Assembly: GCA_009838595.1 (NCBI GenBank)
Contig: VXRI01000143.1
Location: 1 to 6,835, forward strand
Direction of reading: 5' to 3'
DNA length: 6,835 nucleotides
Origin: Chloroflexota bacterium
GTDB taxonomy: Bacteria > Chloroflexota > Dehalococcoidia > Lucifugimonadales > JADFKI01
Positions 1-5,891 of this stretch are shown piece after piece. The notes below the pieces were generated by a model. It saw only the letters and a program-made list of their open reading frames with translations. It had not been told where the DNA came from and did not search any database. How positions within the stretch are numbered: position 1 is the first letter of the stretch; each line of letters begins with the position of its first letter. A program made the position numbers and the translations under genes.

Positions 1-310
1 ACCTAGCGCGACCGGGAAGTTCCACTTCGAGTATCTTGCCTTTGAGATAGGCTCCGTCGATTTTCAATTGGTTGACATCGTATTCGAGAATGTCCAATCG
101 TTTGTTGATTGTCTCGAATTGCCTATTGATTGCCTCAAACTGCTTGTTGATTGCCTCGAACTGCTTATTCGCATATCCAACATATTCGGCAAACTTTTGG
201 GGCAATTCCAGCAATTCGCGCGTTAGCAGCAAAGAACGCATCTCTTCAACCAGAGACGGGTTCTCTTCCAGTATCTGTATCAGGTTTTCTTTTGTAATGT
301 TCGTAGTCAT
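1..310 (-). CDS. Coiled-coil hypothetical protein, 3' end beyond window
   Basis: The frame opens at ATG 310-308 and stays open for 103 codons to the window edge, so only the N-terminal half is seen. Residues 1-45 look like an acidic helical head (MTTNITKENLIQILEENP, then LLTRELLELPQKFAE). Residues 48-75 are four consecutive seven-residue repeats, NKQFEAI, NKQFEAI, NRQFETI and NKRLDIL, which should form a coiled coil. After these comes YDVNQLK...AYLKGK. This architecture resembles uncharacterised proteins frequent in Chloroflexota and cyanobacteria that have a short helical head, a heptad coiled coil and a C-terminal PD-(D/E)XK nuclease-like domain. That domain would lie outside the window, so the nuclease link is inference from memory of the family. 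There is no strong Shine-Dalgarno; a CATAGT hexamer lies 7 bases before the ATG. The function is unknown. Confidence 0.75.
   Translation of the reverse strand, partial: MTTNITKENLIQILEENPSLVEEMRSLLLTRELLELPQKFAEYVGYANKQFEAINKQFEAINRQFETINKRLDILEYDVNQLKIDGAYLKGKILEVELPGRAR
86..169 (-). repeat. Four 21-bp tandem repeats encoding heptads
   Basis: Four in-frame 21-base units encode residues 48-75 of the coiled-coil protein. The first two encode identical heptads (NKQFEAI), the third differs at two residues and the fourth is diverged (NKRLDIL). The DNA copies are similar but not identical, for example AACAAGCAGTTTGAG against AATAGGCAATTCGAG. This suggests expansion by unit duplication followed by drift. 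The unit length keeps the coiled-coil register. Confidence 0.8.
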
Positions 311-330
311 TTTATTCACTATGAAGTTCG

Positions 331-348
331 GCACCCTTACTAAGGTGC
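331..348. other. Small imperfect hairpin after moaA
   Basis: GCACC at 331-335 pairs with GGTGC at 344-348, with a bulged C and a TT/AA extension around the loop. It lies in the 58-base gap between the moaA stop and the next gene. No T-run follows on the minus strand, so an intrinsic terminator is not well supported. Confidence 0.35.
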
Positions 349-368
349 GTCGTCAGCAACGGACTGGA

Positions 369-1415
369 CTATCCGCCGATGTGGTACATCTCGACTTTCT
401 TGCGGAGGGAGCGCAACTCGTCGGTCATGGAGGAACGCTCTTCGGAGTAGCGATCGGTGCGGACGCTCCATGTGCCGCGAATGATGTTGATGAGTTCGGC
501 GTCATCCGCGCCATCACGCATGGGGGTTCGCAAGTCCGTGCCATTTACTCCGAACAGGCATGTGAAGAGCGTGCCCTCGGGCGAAAGGCGCAGGCGGGTG
601 CAATCTCCGCAGAAGGGTTGCGTTACTGAGGCAATTACGCCGATTTCGCCGCTGCCGTCCTTGAAGCGGTAGCGACTGGCGACCTCGCCGCGATAGTTGC
701 TCTCTGCCGGTTCGAGCGGAATCTCGGCGTCTATGCGCGCGACAATCTCTTCTGCGGGTACCACATCGTCGAGCCGCCAGCCGTTGAGATTGCCCACATC
801 CATGTATTCGATGAAGCGCACTATGTGCCCGCGTTCGCGGAAGTAGCGTGCCAAGTCCACCAGCGTATGGTCGTTGACGCCGCGCTGCACCACTGAGTTA
901 ACCTTGATAGGACGGAAGCCTGCGTCTTCAGCGGCTGCGATTCCCTCTAACACGCGCGAGACGCCGAATCCGCGTCCGTTCATCTCGCGAAAAATCGCAT
1001 CGTCGAGCGTGTCAAGGCTGACGGTGAGGCGATGCAAGCCCGCGTTGCGCAGGGCGGTCGCTTTTTGCGGCAGCAGGTATGCGTTGGTGGTCATTGTCAG
1101 ATCACCGATGCCGTCGATGTCCGCCAGCATCGCCACGAGCTTATCCATCTCGCTACGAACGAGCGGTTCGCCGCCGGTCAGCCGCACCTTGATAACGCCA
1201 AGACTCACGAAGATTCGCGTCAGCCGCGCAATCTCCTCGAAACTCAGCAAGTCCGCGCGCGGCAAAAATTCGTAGCGTTCGCCGAAAATTTCCGCCGGCA
1301 TGCAGTATGTGCATCGAAAGTTGCATCGGTCGGTAACCGAAATCCGCAAATCGCGCAGGGGCCGCCGGAACTTGTCCAGCACGGCGATTGCTTGTGTGTC
1401 AGTAATCGTGGTCAT
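369..1415 (-). CDS. moaA: GTP 3',8-cyclase MoaA
   Basis: This is the radical SAM enzyme for the first step of molybdenum cofactor synthesis. It rearranges GTP to 3',8-cyclo-7,8-dihydro-GTP, which MoaC converts to cyclic pyranopterin monophosphate. The 348-residue protein has the normal family length and every hallmark. The N-terminal radical SAM cluster motif CX3CX2C is C31, C35, C38 (CNFRCTYC), and the SAM-binding GGEP is at 81-84. The second, GTP-binding cluster is CX2CX13C at C269, C272 and C286. The C-terminal double glycine 347-348 that is needed for activity is present. It follows rdgB after 51 bases that contain a TATAAT box, so it is probably transcribed from its own promoter. No other moa or moe gene is in the window. 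Molybdenum cofactor would serve enzymes encoded elsewhere. Confidence 0.97.
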   Translation of the reverse strand: MTTITDTQAIAVLDKFRRPLRDLRISVTDRCNFRCTYCMPAEIFGERYEFLPRADLLSFEEIARLTRIFVSLGVIKVRLTGGEPLVRSEMDKLVAMLADIDGIGDLTMTTNAYLLPQKATALRNAGLHRLTVSLDTLDDAIFREMNGRGFGVSRVLEGIAAAEDAGFRPIKVNSVVQRGVNDHTLVDLARYFRERGHIVRFIEYMDVGNLNGWRLDDVVPAEEIVARIDAEIPLEPAESNYRGEVASRYRFKDGSGEIGVIASVTQPFCGDCTRLRLSPEGTLFTCLFGVNGTDLRTPMRDGADDAELINIIRGTWSVRTDRYSEERSSMTDELRSLRKKVEMYHIGG

Positions 1416-1421
1416 AATGAC

Positions 1422-1427
1422 ATTATA
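1422..1427 (-). promoter_or_regulatory. TATAAT -10 box for moaA, leaderless type
   Basis: A perfect TATAAT on the minus strand is separated from the moaA ATG by only six bases (GTCATT). A start site about seven bases after the box would be the A of the ATG, giving a leaderless mRNA. The spacing leaves no room for a Shine-Dalgarno between box and ATG. The -35 region is weak: the best match is ATGAGA with a 19-base spacer. Confidence 0.6.
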
Positions 1428-1466
1428 CCCTACGCCCGCAAGCCCGTCTCATCCTGTGCATCCATG

Positions 1467-2054
1467 CTAATTCAACGCCATCACAGCCTTGCGCGCGGCA
1501 ATCCCTCTATGGCTGATGGCGTTCTTTTCGGAATCTGACAGCTCCGACATTGTTCGGTTTTGCTCTAGCAGCAAGAACGCCGGATCGTAGCCGAAGCCGT
1601 TTTCGCCTCGCGGGGTCGATATGATGACGCCCTCGCACGCGCCATCGTGCAGTTCGACATCGCCCTCCGGCGTGGCGATTGCTATAACGCAGCGGAATCT
1701 CGCCGTCCACGGCTGCGGATGTACAGCAAGATTGCCGAGCATCTTCGCGATGCGGTCGGCATCGGTCGCGCCGGGTCCTGCGTATCGCGCGGAGCGCACG
1801 CCGGGAGCGCCACCCAGCGCGTCCACTTCCAAGCCGGAGTCGTCCGCGAGCGTGCGAATGCCAGCGAGCCGCGCGTAGGTGGTCGCCTTCAGCACGGAGT
1901 TCTCTTCCAGCGTATCGCCTGTCTCGTCAACATCCAAGTCTATACCCACATCCGTGAGCGAAAGCAGTTCTAACGGCGCATCCCGCAGCAGCTTTCGCAG
2001 TTCGGAGAGCTTGCCTTTGTTATGTGTAGCGATTAGCAGTCTGTCGGTGGCCAT
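1467..2054 (-). CDS. rdgB: dITP/XTP pyrophosphatase (RdgB/HAM1 family)
   Basis: It hydrolyses non-canonical purine triphosphates (dITP, ITP, XTP) to monophosphates and pyrophosphate, keeping deaminated bases out of DNA and RNA. The 195-residue length is typical. Visible family motifs are THNKGK at 10-15 (triphosphate grip), ETGDTLEENSVLKA at 44-57, and ADDSGLEVDALGG from 70, which includes the metal-binding or catalytic acidic pair D71-D72. ARYAG (89-93), GENGFGYDP at 150-158 (base-recognition F and D) and SHRG at 181-184 complete the set. The ATG lies 22 bases inside the end of the upstream AlkD-like gene in another frame, so translation is probably coupled to it. No strong Shine-Dalgarno precedes this ATG. 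An assignment outside this family is unlikely. Confidence 0.96.
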   Translation of the reverse strand: MATDRLLIATHNKGKLSELRKLLRDAPLELLSLTDVGIDLDVDETGDTLEENSVLKATTYARLAGIRTLADDSGLEVDALGGAPGVRSARYAGPGATDADRIAKMLGNLAVHPQPWTARFRCVIAIATPEGDVELHDGACEGVIISTPRGENGFGYDPAFLLLEQNRTMSELSDSEKNAISHRGIAARKAVMALN

Positions 2055-2797
2055 CGTCGCGGGTTCTTCAATCCTGTTCTAAGTTTGTTGCGCACTTCGC
2101 GCTTCACGCGGGCGGCGAGGCGGTCAGCGTGCGTGTCCAAGAACGCTTGGACTGCGGCGGAATCGTACCACACCAGTTCGCGCAATGCCCACGACAGCGC
2201 CTTCACTACCATATCTTCGTGGTCTGCGGCGAGCGTCTCGCATATCGCAAGCGTGCGTCCCGTATCGCCCGTGCCGCCGTGCGAGCGCATATTCAGCGCG
2301 ACAGTGCTGACGAGCGCGGCACGGCGCCACCAAAGGTCATTGGACAGCGACCATTCGCGTATCAGCGCATCGCTCGCCAAGCCGCGCAGCCAAGCCGGTC
2401 CTGACAGAGTGCGCGCGAATGCGTCAACGCTATCCCATGTGTCAATGCCCGCGCCAATCTCGTTAAGCAGCGCATCGTCAACGCTCTCGAACGCGGCTTT
2501 GTGGTTGCGGATGAGTTCATAAGCAATCCACCGTCGCCTGCCGCTCAAGTCTGTTCGCGCAACAGGCGGCGCACTGCCTGCTGCGCCGTTTGCGCCGCCA
2601 GATGCAATGGCATCCGCGCGGTCGTCTCGCGCCAATAGCGTGCGTGCGACATCAATGATAACCGCAGCGTCCGCCGTCTTCAGCGCGCGGCTATGTTCGC
2701 GGCGCACTCTGCGCACGGAGGCGGTCGCCTTGCTTGGCAGCGCGTCTATGTCGGCGGCGATGCTGTCCGCGGCATCGGACGGGGCGGGCGTGGACAT
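2033..2797 (-). CDS. AlkD-like DNA alkylation repair glycosylase
   Basis: This 254-residue HEAT-like helical protein resembles the DNA_alkylation (AlkD) family. AlkD enzymes excise positively charged alkylated bases such as 7-methylguanine and 3-methyladenine without flipping the base out. The family signature is visible: WIAYELIRNH (90-99), IDTWDSVDAFAR (118-129), LIREWSLSNDLWWRRAALV (145-163), HEDMVVKALSWALRE (193-207) and VKREVRNKLRTG near the end. From remembered Bacillus cereus AlkD residues, W121 and D125 match W109 and D113 in spacing, R158/R159 match R148, and W203 matches W187. The active site therefore looks intact. A Gly/Ala-rich stretch at about 61-85 interrupts the N-terminal helices and looks like a flexible insert. 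The ATG is four bases after the aldolase stop, with an AGAGG in the aldolase tail. The end overlaps rdgB by 22 bases. Confidence 0.85.
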   Translation of the reverse strand: MSTPAPSDAADSIAADIDALPSKATASVRRVRREHSRALKTADAAVIIDVARTLLARDDRADAIASGGANGAAGSAPPVARTDLSGRRRWIAYELIRNHKAAFESVDDALLNEIGAGIDTWDSVDAFARTLSGPAWLRGLASDALIREWSLSNDLWWRRAALVSTVALNMRSHGGTGDTGRTLAICETLAADHEDMVVKALSWALRELVWYDSAAVQAFLDTHADRLAARVKREVRNKLRTGLKNPRRWPPTDC

Positions 2798-2801
2798 CAG
2801 G

Positions 2802-3824
2802 CTAACGGCCTCTGTCGGGCGTGTACTTCCCTTGCCTTGCTGCGCTGGTTAGCATCGCGCGGCGGTAGTATTCTTGCTGCGCCGCCTCCGTGTTCGCCGC
2901 GCTGCCGCCCCACGCTTGCAGCGGCGCCGCCTGCAAGCCGCGTCCGTATGAGAAGCTGAGCTCCCACGGCGCGTTCATGCCGTCTGCGGCGCGGTTTATG
3001 GCGTCTAGATTTTCGGTCGCTTCGTCGTCGCTCTGCCCGCCACTCAGAAAGACGATGCCGGGCACGGCGGCCGGCACTTCGCGCATCAGGCAGTCCAGCG
3101 TGCGCTCTGCGACTTCTTGGGCGTGGGCGCGGTCGTCAGCGTCCTTGCCGGACACGACCATGTTCGGCTTCAGCAATGTGCCGCGCAAATCGACACGCTG
3201 CCGCGCGAGCTGGTCGTATAGTGTATGTAGCGCGTTCAGCGTAACCTCGTGGCAGCGTTCAATGCTGTGATCGCCGTCCATCAGCGTCTCCGGCTCGACG
3301 ATGGGCACAAGCCCGGCTTCTTGGCTGAGCGCGGCGAACCGTCCGAGCATGTGCGCGTTGGCGTCGATGCAGTATTGGCTGGGGATATTGTCGCCGATTG
3401 TGATGACCGCGCGCCACTTGGTAAAGCGCGCGCCGATTTCGTAGTATTCGGCGAGTCGGTCGCGCAAGCCGTCCAAGCCGTCGGTAATGAGTTCGCCTTC
3501 GGTATTGGCGAGCGGATTGGTGCTGCGGTCAACCTTGATGCCGGGTATGACGCTCTGTTCTTGCAGGATGTCCACAATAGGCGTGCCGTCCGCGCCGCGC
3601 TGACGCAGCGTCTCGTCGTACAGAATGACGCCGCTGATGTACTCGTTCGCGCCCGGTGTTCGGAAGAGCATCTCGCGGTAGTCGCGGCGGCTCTGTTCGG
3701 TCGATTCGACATTAATGGAATCGAAGCGGCGCTTGATGGTGTTCGTGCTTTCGTCTGCGGCAAGAATGCCCTTAGCGGGAGCAACAAGCGCGCGGGCGAT
3801 GTCGTTCAGTTCGCCATTTGTCAT
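2802..3824 (-). CDS. Class I fructose-bisphosphate aldolase
   Basis: This Schiff-base aldolase reversibly cleaves fructose 1,6-bisphosphate to dihydroxyacetone phosphate and glyceraldehyde 3-phosphate, in glycolysis and gluconeogenesis in the cytoplasm. The ATG at 3824 gives 340 residues and is preceded by AGGAG at seven bases. An upstream in-frame ATG at 3854 has no such site and would start within the predicted -10 and leader region. Motifs, numbered from the chosen start, match the eukaryotic-type family: KGILAADEST (18-27), SGVILYDETL (64-73), FTKWRAV with K136, PIVEPE with E177 and E179, and GTLLKPNMV with the Schiff-base lysine K219. FLSGGQSD (259-266) and SYGRGLQ with the phosphate-binding R295 follow. 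The usual C-terminal tyrosine is not seen, as the protein ends DRGR. It heads a tight cluster with the AlkD-like gene and rdgB. Confidence 0.96.
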   Translation of the reverse strand: MTNGELNDIARALVAPAKGILAADESTNTIKRRFDSINVESTEQSRRDYREMLFRTPGANEYISGVILYDETLRQRGADGTPIVDILQEQSVIPGIKVDRSTNPLANTEGELITDGLDGLRDRLAEYYEIGARFTKWRAVITIGDNIPSQYCIDANAHMLGRFAALSQEAGLVPIVEPETLMDGDHSIERCHEVTLNALHTLYDQLARQRVDLRGTLLKPNMVVSGKDADDRAHAQEVAERTLDCLMREVPAAVPGIVFLSGGQSDDEATENLDAINRAADGMNAPWELSFSYGRGLQAAPLQAWGGSAANTEAAQQEYYRRAMLTSAARQGKYTPDRGR

Positions 3825-3831
3825 CGCAAAT

Positions 3832-3836
3832 CTCCT
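3832..3836 (-). promoter_or_regulatory. Shine-Dalgarno AGGAG of the aldolase gene
   Basis: AGGAG lies seven bases before the ATG at 3824 and decides that start over the in-frame ATG 30 bases upstream. It is the clearest ribosome binding site in the window. Confidence 0.85.
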
Positions 3837-3854
3837 AGCGGGGAATTGCCCCAC

Positions 3855-3863
3855 ATTTTAGCA
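3855..3863 (-). promoter_or_regulatory. Extended -10 promoter of the aldolase cluster
   Basis: The minus strand reads TGCTAAAAT, a TGn-extended -10 (TAAAAT). It predicts a start near 3848 and a leader of about 25 bases that carries the AGGAG. The -35 region is poor (ATCGAT/TCGATT) and falls inside the adjacent repeat. A small palindrome, GGGG-AATTG-CCCC at 3840-3852, overlaps the predicted start. Whether it is an operator cannot be told from sequence. Confidence 0.5.
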
Positions 3864-3877
3864 CACACGGCACTTAA

Positions 3878-4099
3878 ATCGATGTACAGGACAAAGTCTT
3901 TCGGTTGTCATTCTGATGAAGTGAAGGGTCTAAAATCGCTGTGTGAAAACGAGGCAGCCCATAGTCAGCAATTTTAGATTTCGAGCGAAGTGAGAAAAGA
4001 CATAGCGGATAAACACGATAACCGAAAGACCTTGATGTACAGGATATGGCGAGATGGGATTGGCTTTGATTTATCCTGTTCATACTGTTTATCGATGTA
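3878..4099. repeat. Composite nested inverted-repeat element in the 325-base gap
   Basis: The gap between the peroxiredoxin stop and the aldolase ATG (3825-4149) holds no convincing gene. It contains three nested or adjacent dyads. The outer arms are a perfect 11-bp GTCTTTCGGTT (3896-3906) and AACCGAAAGAC (4020-4030). The inner arms are TCTAAAATCGCTG (3929-3941) and CAGCAATTTTAGA (3966-3978), with one mismatch. A separate pair is ATGTACAGGATA (4035-4046) and TATCCTGTTCAT (4072-4083), with one mismatch. Direct copies of GATGTACAGGA lie at 3881-3891 and 4034-4044, and the nine-base ATCGATGTA flanks the whole at 3878-3886 and 4091-4099. It has no transposase and looks like a MITE-like or REP-like unit or a nested pile-up of them. 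Confidence 0.7.
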
Positions 4100-4149
4100 G
4101 TCTGTCAATTTGCACTCCGTATTAACCTTCTATCTTGATGAGCGTGCGG

Positions 4150-4605
4150 CTAGGAATCGCGCAGCGTCCGCAATATCTCAATCGCGTGGTGGGCATGGCT
4201 TTTTGTGGCGAATTCGTTGTGGTAGGCGCTTTGGATTTTGCCGGAAGGATCTATGACATAGGTTACGCGGGATGTGCCTAGCCCAAAGCGGCGTTGGACG
4301 TCGTAAAGGCGGCGGACTTCGCCGGCGCGGTCGGATGCTAGGCTGTATGGCAAGCCGAGTTCGAGCGCGAAGGCGTCAAGCGCGGCGGCGGCATCCGTGC
4401 TAATGCCTAAAACGACGGCATCGGATTGCGATATGTTGTTGTGGCTGTCGCGGAACTCCGCGGCTTCTATGCTTCAGCCGCGTGTGCTTGCGCGCGGGAA
4501 GAAGAATATCACGACATTTCGACCGCGATGTTCGGACAAGGTGAAAGTGTTGCCGGAGTCTAGTGTCAGAGTGAAGTCTGGGGCTATTGTGCCGACTTTT
4601 AGCAT
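4150..4605 (-). CDS. Selenocysteine peroxiredoxin, Bcp/PrxQ type (UGA = Sec44)
   Basis: This is a thiol (here selenol) peroxidase that reduces hydrogen peroxide and organic hydroperoxides in the cytoplasm. Read from ATG 4605 with the TGA at 4476-4474 taken as selenocysteine, it gives 151 residues, the usual length for the family. It begins MLKVGTIAPDFTL and continues NVVIFFFPRASTRG-U-SIEAAEFRD, VVLGIST and LPYSLASD. The C-terminal part has SRVTYVIDPSGKI, with R113 as the likely catalytic Arg. P37, T41 and U44 fit the peroxidatic motif PxxxTxxC. The TGA replaces exactly that cysteine, and E. coli Bcp has it at residue 45. The position of the second Bcp cysteine is Ala49, and the protein has no Cys at all, so recycling must use an outside thiol. 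The frame is otherwise intact, with no shift or other stop. No strong Shine-Dalgarno is seen. A TGC/TGT-to-TGA point mutation or error is the alternative. Confidence 0.88.
4447..4476 (-). promoter_or_regulatory. Sec UGA codon and candidate bacterial SECIS hairpin
   Basis: The TGA is at 4476-4474. Downstream, CGCGG (4462-4458) pairs perfectly with CCGCG (4453-4449) around the loop AGUU, and one further G-C pair follows a C-A mismatch. Sixteen bases separate the UGA from the apical loop, and the second loop base is G followed by U. Bacterial SECIS elements recognised by SelB have this layout: a stem-loop inside the coding region with a G in the first two loop positions, as in E. coli fdhF. The fit is structural and has not been folded by software. 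Confidence 0.72.
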
Positions 4606-4639
4606 ATTTACATTACCCAGTTTTGCGGTCTCGCCCTGT

Positions 4640-4680
4640 CCTAATCTTCCGCATCCTAACTTTCCCCTTGAAGGGTAGGA
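4640..4680. repeat. Short repeat with palindrome between oxidoreductase and peroxiredoxin
   Basis: The 79-base gap carries two near-copies, TCCTAATCTTCC starting at 4640 and TCCTAACTTTCC starting at 4654. It also carries the palindrome CCCTT-G-AAGGG (4665-4675), enclosed by TCCTA (4654-4658) and TAGGA (4676-4680). No T-run follows on the minus strand, so it reads better as a remnant of a dispersed palindromic repeat than as a terminator. Confidence 0.4.
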
Positions 4681-4684
4681 GCCT

Positions 4685-5824
4685 CTACCTCTGCGCGCTG
4701 GCGGGGGCGAAGCGGGCGCGTTGGAGTTCTTCGGTGGTTACGGGCGGCTGCTCTAGGAGTTCAGCGTAGAGAGTGGCAGGCGGATGGTAGTCTCGCAGGG
4801 CGGGTAGCACTTCTTCGCCCATCAGGCGGACGGAGCGCATCAGCTTTTCGTGCTCGATGCCGCCGAACATCATCCAATTGCTGATGTGGGTCGCTCCCGC
4901 GTCTGCGGCGCGGCGGAACTTCTTGATGACTGTATCAGGGCTGCCGAAATACAATCTGTCCAAGAACGCATCATCGTCTAGCTCGCCGTCGAACGGGCTT
5001 GCGTCCGCCTTGCCGTTCGTCACATCGTGGCGGTTTAAGCCGCGCTGGGCGCGAGTCTGCCAGCGAACATAGGGCAGCGCCTCGAGCGCCTCTTCGTCTG
5101 TCGGCGCGACATGTGTCATGCATTGCAGGGCGAGCGATGGGCTGCCATCTGCTGCAATTCCGAGCGGCTTGCCCGCCGCCTTGCGCGCCTGCAAATACGA
5201 GCCGAGCTGCCGTTTCACGCCATCCATGCCTAGGTTGCTCGACGATAATGGCAGCATGTCGTGCTGTGCTGCGAGCTGCATAGATTCCACACTTGTGCCG
5301 GAAATCCACAGCGGCGGATGCGGCTTTTGCATCGGCTTGGGGAACACGGTTATCGGATTTTCGATGCGGACATGCTCGCCGTCGTATGTGAACGATTCGT
5401 CCGATGTCCACGCCTTTAACAGCACCTCGAATGTCTCTTGGAACTTGGTGCGCGACTCACCGAGCTCGCTACCGAATCCTGCCATCTCGTAACCCTGATA
5501 GCCCCTGCCTATGCCGCACATCAGCCTGCCGTCGATGAGATTGTCGAGCACGGCTATCTCTTCGGCGAGGCGCAGCGGCTGCCACACGGGCAGGATAACG
5601 GACGCGGTGCCGATTTTGATGCGCCGCGTGCGCTGCCCGATGTAGAGCGCTTGCATCAGCGGCGCGGGCGAGTTGCCGTAGTTCGTGAAGTGGTGCTCGG
5701 CAATGAGGCAGTAATCAAAGCCCATCTCCTCCGAGTATTGCACCTGCTGCACGCCCTCCTCGAAGAGCGCCTTCCAATTGCGCAGCGTAGGGTTGGGCCA
5801 TTCCAAAAACAAGCCGAATTGCAA
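4685..5824 (-). CDS. LLM-class flavin-dependent oxidoreductase (luciferase-like)
   Basis: This is a 379-residue TIM-barrel oxidoreductase of the bacterial luciferase-like superfamily. Members use reduced FMN or F420 for monooxygenation or hydride transfer; neither cofactor nor substrate can be read from sequence. Visible family features are MQFGLFLEWPNP at the start, AEHHF at 42-46 (the usual EHH flavin-site segment), RIKIGTASVILPVWQPLRLAEE (68-89), LDNLIDGRLMCGIGRGY (93-109), KPHPPLWISGTS (167-178) and GSPDTV (294-299). The start is TTG at 5824, preceded by AGGATTAGGA, with an in-frame stop upstream and no in-frame ATG or GTG. Close family matches in marine and soil Chloroflexota occur in large paralogous sets. 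Its neighbours give no pathway clue. The C-terminal 40 residues are loosely conserved. Confidence 0.92.
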   Translation of the reverse strand: MQFGLFLEWPNPTLRNWKALFEEGVQQVQYSEEMGFDYCLIAEHHFTNYGNSPAPLMQALYIGQRTRRIKIGTASVILPVWQPLRLAEEIAVLDNLIDGRLMCGIGRGYQGYEMAGFGSELGESRTKFQETFEVLLKAWTSDESFTYDGEHVRIENPITVFPKPMQKPHPPLWISGTSVESMQLAAQHDMLPLSSSNLGMDGVKRQLGSYLQARKAAGKPLGIAADGSPSLALQCMTHVAPTDEEALEALPYVRWQTRAQRGLNRHDVTNGKADASPFDGELDDDAFLDRLYFGSPDTVIKKFRRAADAGATHISNWMMFGGIEHEKLMRSVRLMGEEVLPALRDYHPPATLYAELLEQPPVTTEELQRARFAPASAQR

Positions 5825-5866
5825 TTTTCCTAATCCTTTATTGTGATGTTGGAAGAAGATTTCATA

Positions 5867-5872
5867 AGTATA
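5867..5872 (-). promoter_or_regulatory. Candidate -10 TATACT for the flavin oxidoreductase
   Basis: TATACT lies 42 bases upstream of the TTG start on the minus strand and predicts a leader of about 36 bases carrying the AGGATTAGGA site. No recognisable -35 is found at 16-18 bases; that stretch lies at the edge of the repeat region. Confidence 0.4.
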
Positions 5873-5891
5873 GATCGAACAGTGGTGGTGA

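Noticed and set aside
331..348. Intrinsic terminator after moaA
   Set aside because: The hairpin is short with a bulge and no T-run follows on the minus strand. It is listed only as a hairpin.
72..629. 185-codon plus-strand open frame with a repetitive LLIxSNC segment
   Set aside because: It is the antisense of the heptad repeats and of the moaA 3' end. It has no ribosome binding site or family resemblance.
3824..3854. Aldolase start at the upstream ATG (3854)
   Set aside because: It would begin within the predicted -10 and leader region and has no ribosome binding site, whereas ATG 3824 has AGGAG at ideal spacing and fits the family N-terminus.
3249..3977. 242-codon plus-strand open frame
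   Set aside because: It is antisense to the well-supported aldolase gene and extends into the repeat block; the composition reflects GC-rich antisense reading.
3874..4083. 69-codon minus-strand open frame in the gap
   Set aside because: It lies wholly inside the nested inverted repeats, has no ribosome binding site and shows no family likeness.
3878..4099. Insertion sequence
   Set aside because: There is no transposase frame and the block is only about 220 bases; at most it is a non-autonomous repeat.
4150..4476. Peroxiredoxin as a pseudogene or as a short C-terminal gene starting at TTG 4353
   Set aside because: The frame is intact on both sides of a single TGA located exactly at the catalytic position, a SECIS-like hairpin follows, and there is no other damage. 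A fragment starting at 4353 would lack the active site.
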